The notes: a model not told the origin generated them from the letters alone. DNA of 58,220 nucleotides from an uncultured Prevotella sp. (GCA_900548585.1 URLI01000008.1:1-58220), one strand, 5' to 3'. Shown: positions 37,701-40,358, counted from the first letter of the stretch. Numbers and translations: made by a program.

Positions 37701-37917
37701 GGGATTGGGCAGGAGCGGGCGCTTGCCGCCTCCCGCCCGCGAGCTGACGGCTGAACCCGTTGAAGTCGGGCAAGTCATAGTCACCCTTTATCGCGTCATA
37801 CAACTTCCTGCGCTTGCCCTCGTCCTCCACATCCTGAGAGAACTGCTCATAACTGCCCATGTCATAGTCCTTTGACAGGGCATTGTATAAATTCCTCTTA
37901 TTTCCGTCGTCGTTCAT
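19696..37917 (-). CDS. 6,073-residue polyvalent ejection protein with nuclease, toxin, methyltransferase, helicase and protease domains
   Basis: A single uninterrupted 18.2-kb frame. N-terminus: two 25-residue repeats (RNLYNALSKDYDMGSYEQF; RKLYDAIKGDYDLPDFNGF), a Gln/Arg-rich linker, then Gly/Ala-rich hydrophobic stretches at about 405-467 and 609-630. Next come a ParB/DdrB-like domain (about 1,287-1,700), a PBECR-type toxin-like domain (1,830-1,960), a second one (2,046-2,180), a pyrophosphatase-like domain (2,252-2,396), an LPD-like helical domain (about 2,570-2,640), an N6-adenine methyltransferase (2,933-3,206), an SNF2-like helicase (3,731-4,353), coiled coils, a zincin (4,710-4,880) and an LPD38-like C-terminal region (5,377-5,880). 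Such assemblies are called polyvalent proteins: carried in the virion or conjugation channel and delivered with DNA. It follows two small ejection-type genes by 3 bp and precedes the portal. In T7 the third internal protein, gp16, holds this place. Delivery into the host is inferred. The methyltransferase and helicase would protect or remodel incoming DNA, the toxins attack host RNA or rivals, and the protease process the polyprotein or host targets. Confidence 0.9.
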   Translation of the reverse strand: MNDDGNKRNLYNALSKDYDMGSYEQFSQDVEDEGKRRKLYDAIKGDYDLPDFNGFSRQLAGGRRQAPAPAQSPVPTTQRQQQPQRRQQRSKAGRQQRSKARKMSPAQIAYFNASVARMRNSVAQTMERSKNISAYVKQRMFGGGVPAFGLGVGKKDRPTVFSSNNVVAGDIEYNPKTGKIEQTYLTQAGNKHTSRFSADMEQRRIDEEKERRLHPVESQLKAAEAEKERLAGLMRKRMEEIDARKTGHPVAGLIRDLADESHGMPGGLVSDNGMRDYRLDPRYRQLEAAARKNHQTIKTLRDKRDGLMNDFWHTLGDTLTNGYTFSDGQSDANDALSVMEAQRHVDAINRKRQTGEQLTKDEESAEAVLSNFATDEMVQGMYGNDYGAWARAATTTGTSLDFMKDILLTGGGAGALTKGIYKGVVKGGMKLLARKGVETGLKAAIGKGLLKATGVALGTTAAGAMITNTTGINRTAGEAGRLMAGHVGVNENGGYNIEGQKGMLEAIAEAERDMIGENQSEMFGEFIPGVGKYVRKGLEKIGLSRVSNALTSIGNKEWYRRYSKLLKAGGWNGLPGEGIEEYEGLLFDALTGHGSEALEQVQDPRTHIDIWLGCATMGALLGSAPAVAQAGSTAQYYRYKHQANKSGASAASFIGDRWNEMQEQIDGTPNGGMADVLTQMVLDPNLNHEQKNAVLDYARNLTKMRGCNLAAANNAGEEKDPDAEAANNAYGEGYNATEDTDMQDVKNRMEVLSESVGEFLGEDVMRDLEASPVDTLRTIRGFASLSDGQKQMAVDYVNAKSAYDGLIQRVRDDIDSEIAQSDAMVDSRVAREEQGGDGMIHPATLKEQDADGHDKQVFVVSGNVRMMDDGSMIDTGNSDETIIVRDAETGKLQFMSPGGLLSLGDVIDAEQLKEETRQQIRERKAREAADKTDGTLAFAIGDTYQFPDEAGGQHTYAIMQDLGDGMVAVALDGNQQMPVSMSKQELQAMADARNRSRVTNLISRQGQQTQAEVHNSRQPQYNLNEEITLQAGSEDVRAIVTSEENEDGLIEVESDQPINGRKVNMFSREQLDGMLSVPQIDEERAVLDGVSNVGDGLRDAMSGQSAAADEQAGAEPMPMIDVKGRMKPDWSKTTPQRAHAYLYNERGLSRENADAFVENNRKSAESELAKLRKKRPKMGTDLDEFEEKTADWQGKMDDLQRQHDYWKAVRHEQFKTDSAEQARISEKHARRMEEAKRRRAEEERLREEAERKEREAINGVPDMVDDTPQDARARGYRRVNGYKVDRQEPLQALQGKAVSVKFSNDVIPQGNVAVIDARQLQPSHAGGQRNPLHFIDEAQPKERIDDASRYASSKIAGNIRPEEITSSVTAYTGAPTINARGEVIQGNNRSDALRQMWQSYPEEAARYKQYLIGHAADFGLRAEDIEAMQSPVLVNMLDVEDAEAITLGQFVAQDTESGGTERIKAKNAVQKMGNDMRTFANLLLKSADEEATFAQLLDDNGTDVLKWMSQKGYITPTQYKSAFDGRGNVSGEAKNDLRSIMYQSVFRDGGTRLEEMFNAMPVKAQKAILATAYRDYDSPIAERMVVEIQNSIRAFNAMSQDEAFKKATNFKDAREAAEMWKRSYQFDDATGESYLPSENFSNFALLLATLYKGANQTTIQGTFNKLYDLIQGTQETSLFEQPDNTPRTLAQAIRETLNIEYNGQRRSNVLAGDSPAIQGGQQGSNGNAETGERAAPGEEPADGGGGTGSNSEEVNTPQIAPSGQLKTAGLRDVTNPDNAGIGTNAAKTKAQDKGGGVDRQGNPLNSDGTLYIEEVASIDDITDADFEEPTRTIALPDIPNNVRDAIGAGEKPVIIKKNIFERNGISHSDLTPEQSRDILRSALYNADLYGQNQKNTKPYNWVVINITDEAGKNKLVLLEVNQNNNNVEIVHWHYLDARGLEKLRRQADREDGQLLILPSIKEEVGALSDPTDELSSADKGSEISATEQEKTEEVAENEPTDARKAAVGGEGEAEQRLADSGRDADQDKGLSEDEADDLILLSADRAIPIPEMELTHENWVNEFGNGVLITPLGEIKLGENQFSKMIDKGREKEAGMIKPTLTDPDFVIEEASMATEGETERPASHLYVKSFIGIDGRKRYFFKSVTVKKDGMEVNVSNHFDRVKRLREALKDGKLLYRFDGGAQTEQSPATASVTTSRVEPGTSEGKVSENSATGQGKAGKSVENNGVEPFSSKMESASADVNTSPTDAQKEAGNYRKGHLKFDGYDISIENPKGSVRRGTDADGNEWEQEMQNTYGYIRGTEGVDGDHIDVFLSDDPTSGDVFVVDQVNKDGSFDEHKVMYGFPDIESARKAYLSNYEEGWQGLGAITPVSKEEFKKWIESSHRKTKPFAEYSGVKPLGDTLLGEKVVAEPQESAQAYTIEPAEYTNKKGKTTPMHLVRFSGELTKEQVRAGKELVREPLPGSRSSRGWWDAKRGGFMVRSEEAARELSEALTNDEAVQDAQPMSVEDLSAVNDHAAVQDAGEARLSGHAGKVKDEPQTEANETANEEPKHEEKKSGSKWVDDADAERFEELRKRLHKKLNGQLNMGIDPEAFAIGVEMSYLMLKHGARKFGEFARQMIDALGEDVRPYLKSFYNGARDLPEMADYEKDLTPYGEVRAFDVMNFDKEGAKDIIATAEHITREQEAGKQAEQAREQLKSQRNEQRKEAEQEVAANTATIRDEAEAVASETESKLASARSEREVNDLAKDIDDATDKVNDQLAVLGHHEAENEAKTKESQPKEKKSRKKAVTSQGQTMADLFSGLLSEDTTRPTSDEQEVHLQPRPGTSEREGGHQRGQNEPLGASQQHEDERADASRVAGRSGGNTMSDTAGSPRVSEPSDGKQPLRPAKKEFAPIKESERRNTHNNHSERGTDYAPKSTSARIEANIKAIETMQRLTESGQPATPGDMAVLRKFSGWGGLGEAFREKAGRGDRDYNPRLRDDYQPANPINARLRGLLSPEAYEAANMSRNSAYYTPAPVIDAMWDVARAMGFRGGSVLEGSAGIGNIIGLMPADMSERSNIHAVEIDETTGNILSLLYPDANVEVKGFEKTHVPNGSVDLAITNVPFVTGLRVLDETGDKDLSRKFHDIHDFCIAKNVRKLKEGGVGIFITSSGTLDSPNSAKLRTWLVNEGGADVVGAFRMHNQTFGGTGATSDIIVIRKRVNGQKSANAIDIGGTLPIRTVRYNTGETKRGSSEVIIKDLALDVNKHFVEHPEDMAGEMAFAFEKGDTYRATSKALYPSPGINQEQRLSEWARQFKDMDWDKAGERETQQVVYEDLGEDVKEGSMLLDGDGNLCLAQRGKAVPINVNANKVKGHTKAECFNAYKAIKDALADVLEYQTTHSDDNGLQQRLAKLNKAYDAFVKTYGHLNKNTSISFLRSDMDYPSIAALESVSETGDKSGKRIVTYGKTDIFSRRVVETESEPKPATIKDGIIASIYLNGRVDVPYIAGQLGKNESEVREQIIKSGIGFENPTTTEMEVSYEYLSGNVREKLRQAHGNNTDGRYDGNIKALERVIPMNIPAHLIEFTLGSSWVEPKLYEDFVKERTGIEVKLTNAGGTWIMSEPYWTDNEQNRAMGVYSEKCEKRILGHELIKAAITCKSISVTKTQTVGYGSSKTTETIVDKEATVACANKIDEIRQDFKDWARGKMQGDPEMSERMERVYNDLFNNSVPKEIPDEFVPEHFGGAATVVDGNPFQLRPHQAKAVVRATTQPLMLAHEVGTGKTYTLISTAMEMRRLGTARKPMIVVQNATVGQFVASAKALYPNAKILTLEDADRNAEGRRNFYAKIRYNDWDMIVVPQSVFERIPDSEERQIRFVEDKVEEKMTVLEKMREAASDDRDPVLRQAQRELDKLNDELNDLKLALQERKSGGKAEKDEKREAKTRQNAMVKAQEMLDRETDDVANFDDMGIDALLIDEAHEYKHLGFATAMQRGVKGVDPKPSKKSQGVYLKTQAVLESKNGKNVVFATGTPISNTAAEIWTFMRYLMPADTMREYGIYYFDDFVRNFGNIQQMLEFSTNGKYKENNRFAGYVNLPELVRIWAGVADTVLTREAGGVSDKIPEMEGGKARDIYLPQTKALRGVMKFVKDQLDDYERMSGKEKKENSHIPLVMYGIAKAAAVDARLVLEDAADEPNSKTNEAVRQTLRSLEDSKDYNGTVAIFADNYQNKSTGFNLYEDIRKKLIDAGVPEAQVVVMKSGMSIKKKVEIFDKVNRGEVRVIMGSTFTLGTGVNIQERLHTLIHVDAPNRPMDYTQRNGRILRQGNLHNEWGIPVRVLRFGVEDSLDVTAYQRLKTKGAIADSIMEGKKMMSNSMENRVLEEEQDLFGDITAQLSGSQYALLKNQVEKEVRKLEARRKQWEADQTYVHNQKPRLKALIKGSEERAARNKEALEKVEAAKMDGITVGKVKYPSLDAMVDYIKEYNSKQREQQEQVRTASGYKAEAKSDLTVNVGGFDFHVHRVIAKEQKQEKGQLSLSFFSKTQMTYSCPELGMEDIPVDGQRLKNALEDIVSNVMTGKDFREKAEYAERAAERYKGELQQVEARDGKPFEYADELKQAKDKLAEYEELMKAEMAEKEAKYAEMDASVDAAKGVQLSDEDSEEADTSLYRDDEDDLEDGEREETYRVMQVIDGQPYPPMAAVREGSESTSSRQAGNPADVRSRAAFARRQWRRAHDLANDWIEKLGIGEITSVYERIGDVPGNERFSKRRLRSKGWYDPETGRIAIVMNNHHSPQDVLQTILHEAVAHYGLRKLFGKNFDNFLDNVYDGADILIKERIAAKQAVLVSKGKNAKRTAAEWRRVATEEYLAELAESTDFENAGRQPWAMHWFNRIKSWFLDMLHSIGLKNFGGQSLSDTISDNELRYILWRSYKNLTAPGAYRNYFNVAEDIAMQDNLGVGNYSNSEVQGDMAAEKELFRDDDFSVRDKAIVRDAYERMVTTGGYQFQEAVQDSMLGLKRLYQAVLGKSTRIEDVSGNENAYLAENRMSSVNVAEQHEYYVRYMRPLLDVIGDMVGSNKYARNVLTDYMMAKHGLERNEVMAQRDFDTYHQQHPSGAKTLADFRERDYAGLTALTGEGDVAMAEQMAQQMVDDYEQDNDTDALWDAVRNATGATLEKIYSSGLLSKERYEQIQQMFENYIPLQGWDETTSDEVYGYLTSKNGPLTGSPIKHAAGRSSKADDPIATIALMADTAIRQGNRNKMKQTFLNFALNHPSDLVSVNDLWVHYNAVMDEWEPVFADIEPADTAEDVERKVAAFEERMKQLAESDPGNYKRGRDTQDVPYKVVRGNMREHQILVRRNGRTYVLTINGNPRAAQALNGLTNPDVELNGIAGNILRGAEWLNRNLSAFYTTRNPDFVARNFFRDMLYSNCMTWVKESPRYALRFHWNFGRVNPARLRMLLSKWERGTLDDGDYIERLFKQFMLNGGETGYTNVKDIEGKKRDIAAELKRQASKGRLAWHAVNMQLDLLNRSAENCARFAAFITSREMGRSMERSIHDAKEVSVNFNKKGSGGKMVNATGQTALGKMGAYIGGGGRLLYVFWNAGVQGTTNFARAAKRHPVKFTAGAASMFLLGAIVPMLAQAMGGGDDDDKDAYYNLPEYVRRSNILLNAGDQWISIPLPIEFRALYGLGELATGVITGNERYSDGELAFHLVSQVSQMLPLDVLEGGGGVNPFIPSAVKPLVEAYFINKSWSGMPIYKDTPWNKDAPEWQKAYKNANTYLVSGAKWLNEISGGDDYKKGFLDINPAKLEYLLGGMFGGAFTTADKLVKMGETVIGSREFDWRNMLIANGLIKTGDERTANRKLINEYFKYKDGYDETKRLLKNYSDAASAGDERYQRRLERLQASEDYLLYDVFDNYQPILKALHEAKDGASETMLSDIDGEENALRREMVDLMHAVEDDKHPDIDRNIDAMLEREFNAGGRTQKSAGSRIARRLGGTDGYGSPGDAYGEVYLQMRSYVDLAEDVLLQVELKKSKEAGDIERSKSIDRARREITEVKKDLTEADTDEDRNSIMEELRALRREKMEELGISMRPNR
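20280..21790 (-). other. LPD38-like C-terminal region of the giant protein
   Basis: Begins near TTRNPDFVARNFFRDMLYSN and contains a hydrophobic segment (AASMFLLGAIVPMLAQAMGG) followed by an acidic patch and LPEYVRRSNILLNAGDQWIS. This arrangement, ending in a long helical tail, is characteristic of the large polyvalent-protein-associated domain LPD38, found at the end of many phage ejection polyproteins. It may insert in membranes or in the internal core. Confidence 0.65.
23280..23790 (-). other. zincin metallopeptidase domain of the giant protein
   Basis: HExxH motif in TILHEAVAHYGLRKLFG (residue about 4,780), followed after about 60 residues by an acidic segment (RVATEEYLAELAES) that could give the third ligand. 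HEAVAHYGLR is the usual form in polyvalent-protein peptidases. It could cut the polyprotein after entry or act on host proteins. Confidence 0.75.
24860..26725 (-). other. SNF2-like superfamily 2 helicase domain of the giant protein
   Basis: Motif I AHEVGTGKTYT (about residue 3,761), motif II LIDEAHEYKHL (3,957), motif III FATGTPISNTAAEIW, motif V IMGSTFTLGTGVNIQ and motif VI YTQRNGRILRQGN are all present, so the ATPase should be active. A charged insertion of about 100 residues sits between motifs I and II. It follows the methyltransferase directly, the pairing seen in phage and plasmid anti-restriction polyproteins. Confidence 0.9.
28300..29120 (-). other. N6-adenine DNA methyltransferase domain of the giant protein
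   Basis: SAM-binding motif I VLEGSAGIGNIIG (about residue 3,037) and catalytic motif IV TNVPF (about 3,103) in the order of gamma-type adenine methyltransferases. NVPF in place of NPPF is common in this polyvalent subfamily. It is preceded by FSGWGGLGEAF. The likely role is methylation of incoming DNA against restriction. Confidence 0.85.
30730..31165 (-). other. inorganic-pyrophosphatase-like domain of the giant protein
   Basis: Starts EAGNYRKGHLKFDGYDISIE and contains NTYGYIRGTEGVDGDHIDVF, with the spaced acidic residues of a soluble pyrophosphatase, then VFVVDQVNKDGSFDEHKVMY. This matches the InPase domain described in polyvalent proteins. Its substrate is unknown; a role in nucleotide or NTP-derivative metabolism, or a non-enzymatic role, is possible. 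Confidence 0.75.
31160..31310 (-). repeat. linker repeat B of the giant gene
   Basis: Encodes EGKVSENSATGQGKA and, about 40 residues later, SPTDAQKEAG. It corresponds to linker A (31890-31990), which encodes DKGSEISATEQEKT and EPTDARKAAV. The two are about 684 bp (228 codons) apart, in frame, and flank the second toxin-like domain. On the plus strand the repeat carries TTG-N20-TAACTTTGC (31270-31301). Confidence 0.65.
31380..31780 (-). other. second PBECR/MuF-C-like toxin domain of the giant protein
   Basis: About 130 residues starting at MELTHENWVNEFGNG, with TPLGEIKLGENQFSKM, a central TLTDPDFVIEEAS, ASHLYVKSFIGIDGRKRYFF and a final VSNHFDRVKRLREAL. The pattern of a central DPDxV strand and a final strand with Asn/His is that of barnase-EndoU-ColicinE5/D-RelE-like (PBECR) phage nucleases. 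It lies between two homologous linkers and could be an exchangeable cassette. Confidence 0.55.
31890..31990 (-). repeat. linker repeat A of the giant gene
   Basis: Encodes DKGSEISATEQEKTEEVAEN and EPTDARKAAVGG, clearly related at both protein and DNA level to linker B. On the plus strand it contains TTG (31954-31956), 20 nt, TACCTTTG (31977-31984), a full host-type promoter match pointing antisense to the giant gene. Confidence 0.65.
32040..32430 (-). other. first PBECR-type (MuF C-terminal) toxin domain of the giant protein
   Basis: Residues about 1,830-1,960. VIIKKNIFERNGISHSDLTP, then ILRSALYNADLYGQNQKN and KPYNWVVINI, LVLLEVNQNN, IVHWHYLDARGLEKLRRQA are the successive strands and helices of the phage MuF-C/PBECR nuclease family. 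An RNase-like toxic activity is expected from the family; the active residues were not proven here. Confidence 0.7.
32820..34060 (-). other. ParB/DdrB-like nuclease-like domain of the giant protein
   Basis: Residues about 1,287-1,700. The ParB-fold signature is INARGEVIQGNNRSDALRQM, corresponding to the GNxR motif of ParB/Srx-like proteins, preceded by DEAQPKERIDD and followed by a long helical part (SPVLVNMLDVEDAEAITLGQ). DdrB-ParB domains are frequent in polyvalent proteins and may bind or cut DNA. Confidence 0.7.
36030..36700 (-). other. Gly/Ala-rich hydrophobic region of the giant protein
   Basis: Residues about 405-467 (GGGAGALTKGIYKGVVKGGM, then LLKATGVALGTTAAGAMITN) and 609-630 (LGCATMGALLGSAPAVAQAG) are amphipathic to hydrophobic and glycine-rich. 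Ejection proteins of podoviruses use such stretches to cross or line the cell envelope; that role is inferred here. Confidence 0.5.
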
Positions 37918-37920
37918 GGT

Positions 37921-38973
37921 TTACCTCATTGGATTTGGTTTCTTGCCTGTGTTGCTGCCTCCCATCGGGTTGGCTTTCCTGCCGCTGACAGCGTTCCTTG
38001 CCCGTGTCACTGCCGCGTCGCCATTCTTGTAGTTCTTGTAAGCCTGGCTCTGGGAAACGATACGCTTGGCCTCCGCGCTGGCCTCTTTCTCCCTGACACC
38101 TGCATTCATGAGTGCAATCTTGGCTTCGGCAATGCGCAGGTCAACGTCTTCCCTCGACCTGATGGCGCCGGTGCGTGCCATGGTGTACTCAATGTTGGCC
38201 TTGGCGACATTCACCTTGCGCTCCTCCTCACGGTTGCGGAGGTCGAGGGTATCCTTCTTGTACTGGATGGCATCGTTGCGGTAGTCCATGTTGCTCCGCA
38301 GGTCCTCCAGCTTAGCCATGGCGCCAAGATATTCCATGCTGTCCTTGCGGCGGTCTTCCAGCAGCCTGTCATAGCGCTCACGCCACTTGCCCGACAGGCT
38401 TCCGGCAGGGTCGGGGTATGGAGTGCCATAACGTGCATTGTTGTATGCGTCAGAGATGGCCCCAAGGCCGGTGCCGACAAGAGCCATCGTCTTCTCGCGT
38501 TTCAGCCTCCCCTCCTGCTCCTCACGGTCCCTGGCGCGCCTCTCGTACTCCTTCCGGACAAGGTCGGCGTACCAATCGTAGAAGCCGTCACCGCGTGGAG
38601 GCATGCCGGGTTTGCCGGCAAGCCCACCGTCAGCGCCGGCAGTGCCGTCAGTGCCCTTCCCGCCTTCCACGCCATCAGCCTTAGTGGCTGCAGGTGCTGG
38701 TTTCAGCACCGGTGCTATGACCTTCCCGCCCTCCTTGCCGATGCCGGTGAGCGTGACACCCTTGCGGCCTTCCACGCCATCAGCCTTAGTGGCTGCGGGC
38801 GCTGGCTTCGGAGCAGGCGGCATGCCCTTGCCGCCATCCACGCCGATGCCCGTGAGCGTAAAGCCCTTGCCGCGCTTCGGCATCTTCCCGAACTGCTCTT
38901 TCTCAAACGGCTTCCATTCCGGGATGCCGCCGCCCGTCTGACCGCCTGTTATGTCGTCAAATACTTTGCTCAT
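37921..38973 (-). CDS. putative internal virion (ejection) protein with N-terminal repeats and long coiled coil
   Basis: 350 residues. Residues 35-105 hold two tandem units of about 36 residues (KGFTLTGIG... KPAPAATKADGVEG, repeated as KGVTLTGIG... KPAPAATKADGVEG). Residues about 130-320 are almost all helix, with Glu/Arg/Lys-rich heptad-like sequence, and the C-terminus is basic and Gly/Asn-rich (GGSNTGKKPNPMR). The stop is 3 bp before the giant gene. Middle position in a run of three (small glycine-rich, coiled-coil, giant) is that of gp15 in T7. No sequence family is recognised. Confidence 0.6.
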   Translation of the reverse strand: MSKVFDDITGGQTGGGIPEWKPFEKEQFGKMPKRGKGFTLTGIGVDGGKGMPPAPKPAPAATKADGVEGRKGVTLTGIGKEGGKVIAPVLKPAPAATKADGVEGGKGTDGTAGADGGLAGKPGMPPRGDGFYDWYADLVRKEYERRARDREEQEGRLKREKTMALVGTGLGAISDAYNNARYGTPYPDPAGSLSGKWRERYDRLLEDRRKDSMEYLGAMAKLEDLRSNMDYRNDAIQYKKDTLDLRNREEERKVNVAKANIEYTMARTGAIRSREDVDLRIAEAKIALMNAGVREKEASAEAKRIVSQSQAYKNYKNGDAAVTRARNAVSGRKANPMGGSNTGKKPNPMR

Positions 38974-38994
38974 ACTGATGAAGTCTGATGGTTA

Positions 38995-39492
38995 TCAAAG
39001 TCCCGTTCCCTGTGAGAGGCCATTGTATGCGCCACTGATGCCGGCCGCTGCAACGTCAAGCCCGCTTGATTTCTGCCCCTGCAGCCTGCGCAGCGTCTCG
39101 TCGAGCATGCCCTTGCGCTGCATGTACTGACCCTCAACAGCGTCCTTGCGCCGCGCTCCTGCCACTGCAATCTGACTGGCGGCGTCAGACATCGCCTGAG
39201 CGTTCGCGGCCTTCGTCGCCGCCACGCTCTCCTCCGTGCCGCCAGCCACCGCCGCGCTGCCCGCAGCCGCCTGGTTACGCTGCCTGATGGCCTCCGCAGT
39301 ACGCGTCAGCATCGCCTGAGCGTCCGCACGCTGAGTCGCATCCTCGTTATACCTGCGGTCATACCAGTCCTGGTTCTCTCTCTTCTGCTCGTCAATCATC
39401 CTCATCTGCTTCTTCAGCATCTTGTTCCTGCTGATGCCACCGAGGATGCCACCGAGCGCGCCGCTTGCCGCGCCAAAAATTCCGCCTAACAT
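38995..39492 (-). CDS. putative small internal virion / pilot protein
   Basis: 165 residues. The N-terminus MLGGIFGAASGALGGILGG is glycine-rich and membrane-active-looking, the middle is a charged helix (LKKQMRMIDEQKRENQDWYD) and the rest is Ala/Gln-rich helix (AQAMSDAASQIAVAGARRKD). This is the usual make-up of T7 gp14-type or P22 gp7/gp20-type ejection proteins. It is the first gene of the minus-strand run and is divergent from the small-terminase candidate; overlapping promoters lie at 39522-39581. Confidence 0.65.
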   Translation of the reverse strand: MLGGIFGAASGALGGILGGISRNKMLKKQMRMIDEQKRENQDWYDRRYNEDATQRADAQAMLTRTAEAIRQRNQAAAGSAAVAGGTEESVAATKAANAQAMSDAASQIAVAGARRKDAVEGQYMQRKGMLDETLRRLQGQKSSGLDVAAAGISGAYNGLSQGTGL

Positions 39493-39521
39493 ATTGCCTT
39501 ATCCGTTTGTAGTTGTGAAAC

Positions 39522-39563
39522 AAAACTTATTGTACGGATGCGAAATTACAGCATTATCTTTGC
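39522..39563 (+). promoter_or_regulatory. possible promoter of the small-terminase candidate
   Basis: TATCTTTGC at 39555-39563 is a clear -7 element about 25 nt before the ATG at 39589. At the 22-nt spacing lies AAAACTTATTG, sharing only AAAA and TA with the phage box (6/11), so it may be a weaker or different class. Confidence 0.4.
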
Positions 39564-39581
39564 ACCGTCATTTTAAGTTTT
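39540..39581 (-). promoter_or_regulatory. possible promoter of the ejection-protein operon
   Basis: On the minus strand AAAACTTAAAA (39581-39571; 8/11 to the phage box), 22 nt, TAATTTCGC (39548-39540; one mismatch to TAnnTTTGC). It overlaps the divergent plus-strand promoter, and both share AAAACTTA. It would drive the 20-kb transcript of the three ejection genes. Confidence 0.4.
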
Positions 39582-39588
39582 GTTTTAT

Positions 39589-39954
39589 ATGCCAAGAAAG
39601 AAAGGAGATGGGCGCGGACGGCTCGGCGGTCGTGCCGCAGGAACACCCAACAAAGACAAGCCATTGAAGACGTTTCTCCGGCAACACTCGGTGCAATACT
39701 TCACACCCAGCATCGAGGAAAAGGACGATAAAGGAAAGAAGACAGGCAGGCTGGTTTCCAAGTTTGACATCGACTGCATGAACCTTGACCCGGAAAGCCG
39801 CGTCGATGCGGAAATAAAACTGCTGAAGTTCCACACACCTCAGATGCAGTCCACAAGCGTGGACGTGTCCGTGAGCGACATGAACCTCACGCTCACACAG
39901 CGGCTCGCCATGCTCGCCAGCGGAAAGGAGATTACACCCGGCGAAGACGGGTGA
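39589..39954 (+). CDS. putative small terminase subunit
   Basis: 121 residues from the ATG at 39589 (the frame reaches 39580 only through a TTG). It begins MPRKKGDGRGRLGGRAAGTP followed by NKDKP, the GRGRxGGRxxGTPNK type of basic N-terminus often seen in small terminases or related phage DNA-binding proteins, then a helical central part and an acidic C-terminus. Small terminases bind the packaging site and regulate the large subunit. Here the gene is divergent from, and 20 kb away from, the large terminase, and next to a repeat-rich non-coding region that could be its target. A terminator follows 26 bp downstream. Function is likely but not certain. Confidence 0.55.
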   Translation: MPRKKGDGRGRLGGRAAGTPNKDKPLKTFLRQHSVQYFTPSIEEKDDKGKKTGRLVSKFDIDCMNLDPESRVDAEIKLLKFHTPQMQSTSVDVSVSDMNLTLTQRLAMLASGKEITPGEDG

Positions 39955-39979
39955 CCCACTACTGTTTACTGTATTTAGT

Positions 39980-40011
39980 AACCGCAGGGATGAATTTCCC
40001 TGCGGTTTTCT
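39980..40011 (+). terminator. intrinsic terminator after the small-terminase candidate
   Basis: An 11-bp perfect stem (AACCGCAGGGA / TCCCTGCGGTT) with a 6-nt loop, followed by TTC TT on the plus strand. Confidence 0.8.
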
Positions 40012-40035
40012 TATACATTATTATATAAGGAAACT

Positions 40036-40236
40036 CGCGAACGCATTGCAAACGCATTAAAAAAGTATGCGAACGCATTGCAAACGCATACCCTTTTCGA
40101 TGCGATTTTGTGCAAATTTTTCTCACTCCCAAAATTTCGTGGTGAAAAATGCGGTCAACAACTGAAAAGTATGCGTTCGCATCAAATTCTTATGCGTTTG
40201 CATGGGTTTTAGTATGCGAACGCATTGCAAACGCAT
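40036..40236. repeat. array of eight ATGCGnnCGCAT-like binding sites
   Basis: Paired sites (a first unit of the type ATGCGAACGCAT and a second TTGCAAACGCAT, one helical turn apart) occur at 40036-40058, 40067-40089 and 40214-40236. An inverted pair lies at 40171-40182 (ATGCGTTCGCAT) and 40192-40203 (ATGCGTTTGCAT), two turns apart. The 32-bp segments 40037-40068 and 40216-40247 are identical. This is the layout of iterons, a packaging site or operators. No replication initiator or repressor is encoded nearby, so which of these it is remains open. Confidence 0.85.
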
Positions 40237-40267
40237 TAAAAAAGTATGCCAAGTAAAGTAAAGTAAT

Positions 40268-40302
40268 ATATATTATACTTCACTACGTTTCGTATAATAT
40301 AT
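40268..40302. repeat. AT-rich inverted repeat
   Basis: An 11-bp stem of A/T-rich sequence (ATATATTATAC / GTATAATATAT) around a 13-nt loop, directly downstream of the iteron-like sites. It could be an unwinding element or simply a hairpin; there is no T-tract. Confidence 0.55.
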
Positions 40303-40307
40303 TTATT

Positions 40308-40358
40308 CTCTCTCGTCGTCACCGCGCGCGCACGCACGCGTGAGGGAGAGTTTTTTTT
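40308..40358 (+). terminator. strong GC-rich hairpin with T8 tail
   Basis: An outer stem CTCTCTC / GAGGGAGAG (7 bp with one G-U pair) encloses a CG-alternating part, followed by eight Ts, so transcription from the left ends here. It is a second plus-strand terminator 300 bp after the first, with no obvious gene between them; the segment 40012-40307 may be transcribed as a non-coding RNA or protected from readthrough. Confidence 0.6.

Noticed and set aside
40036..40236. Iteron-like repeats considered as a CRISPR array
   Set aside because: Spacing is irregular, some copies are inverted, there are no uniform unique spacers and no cas genes.
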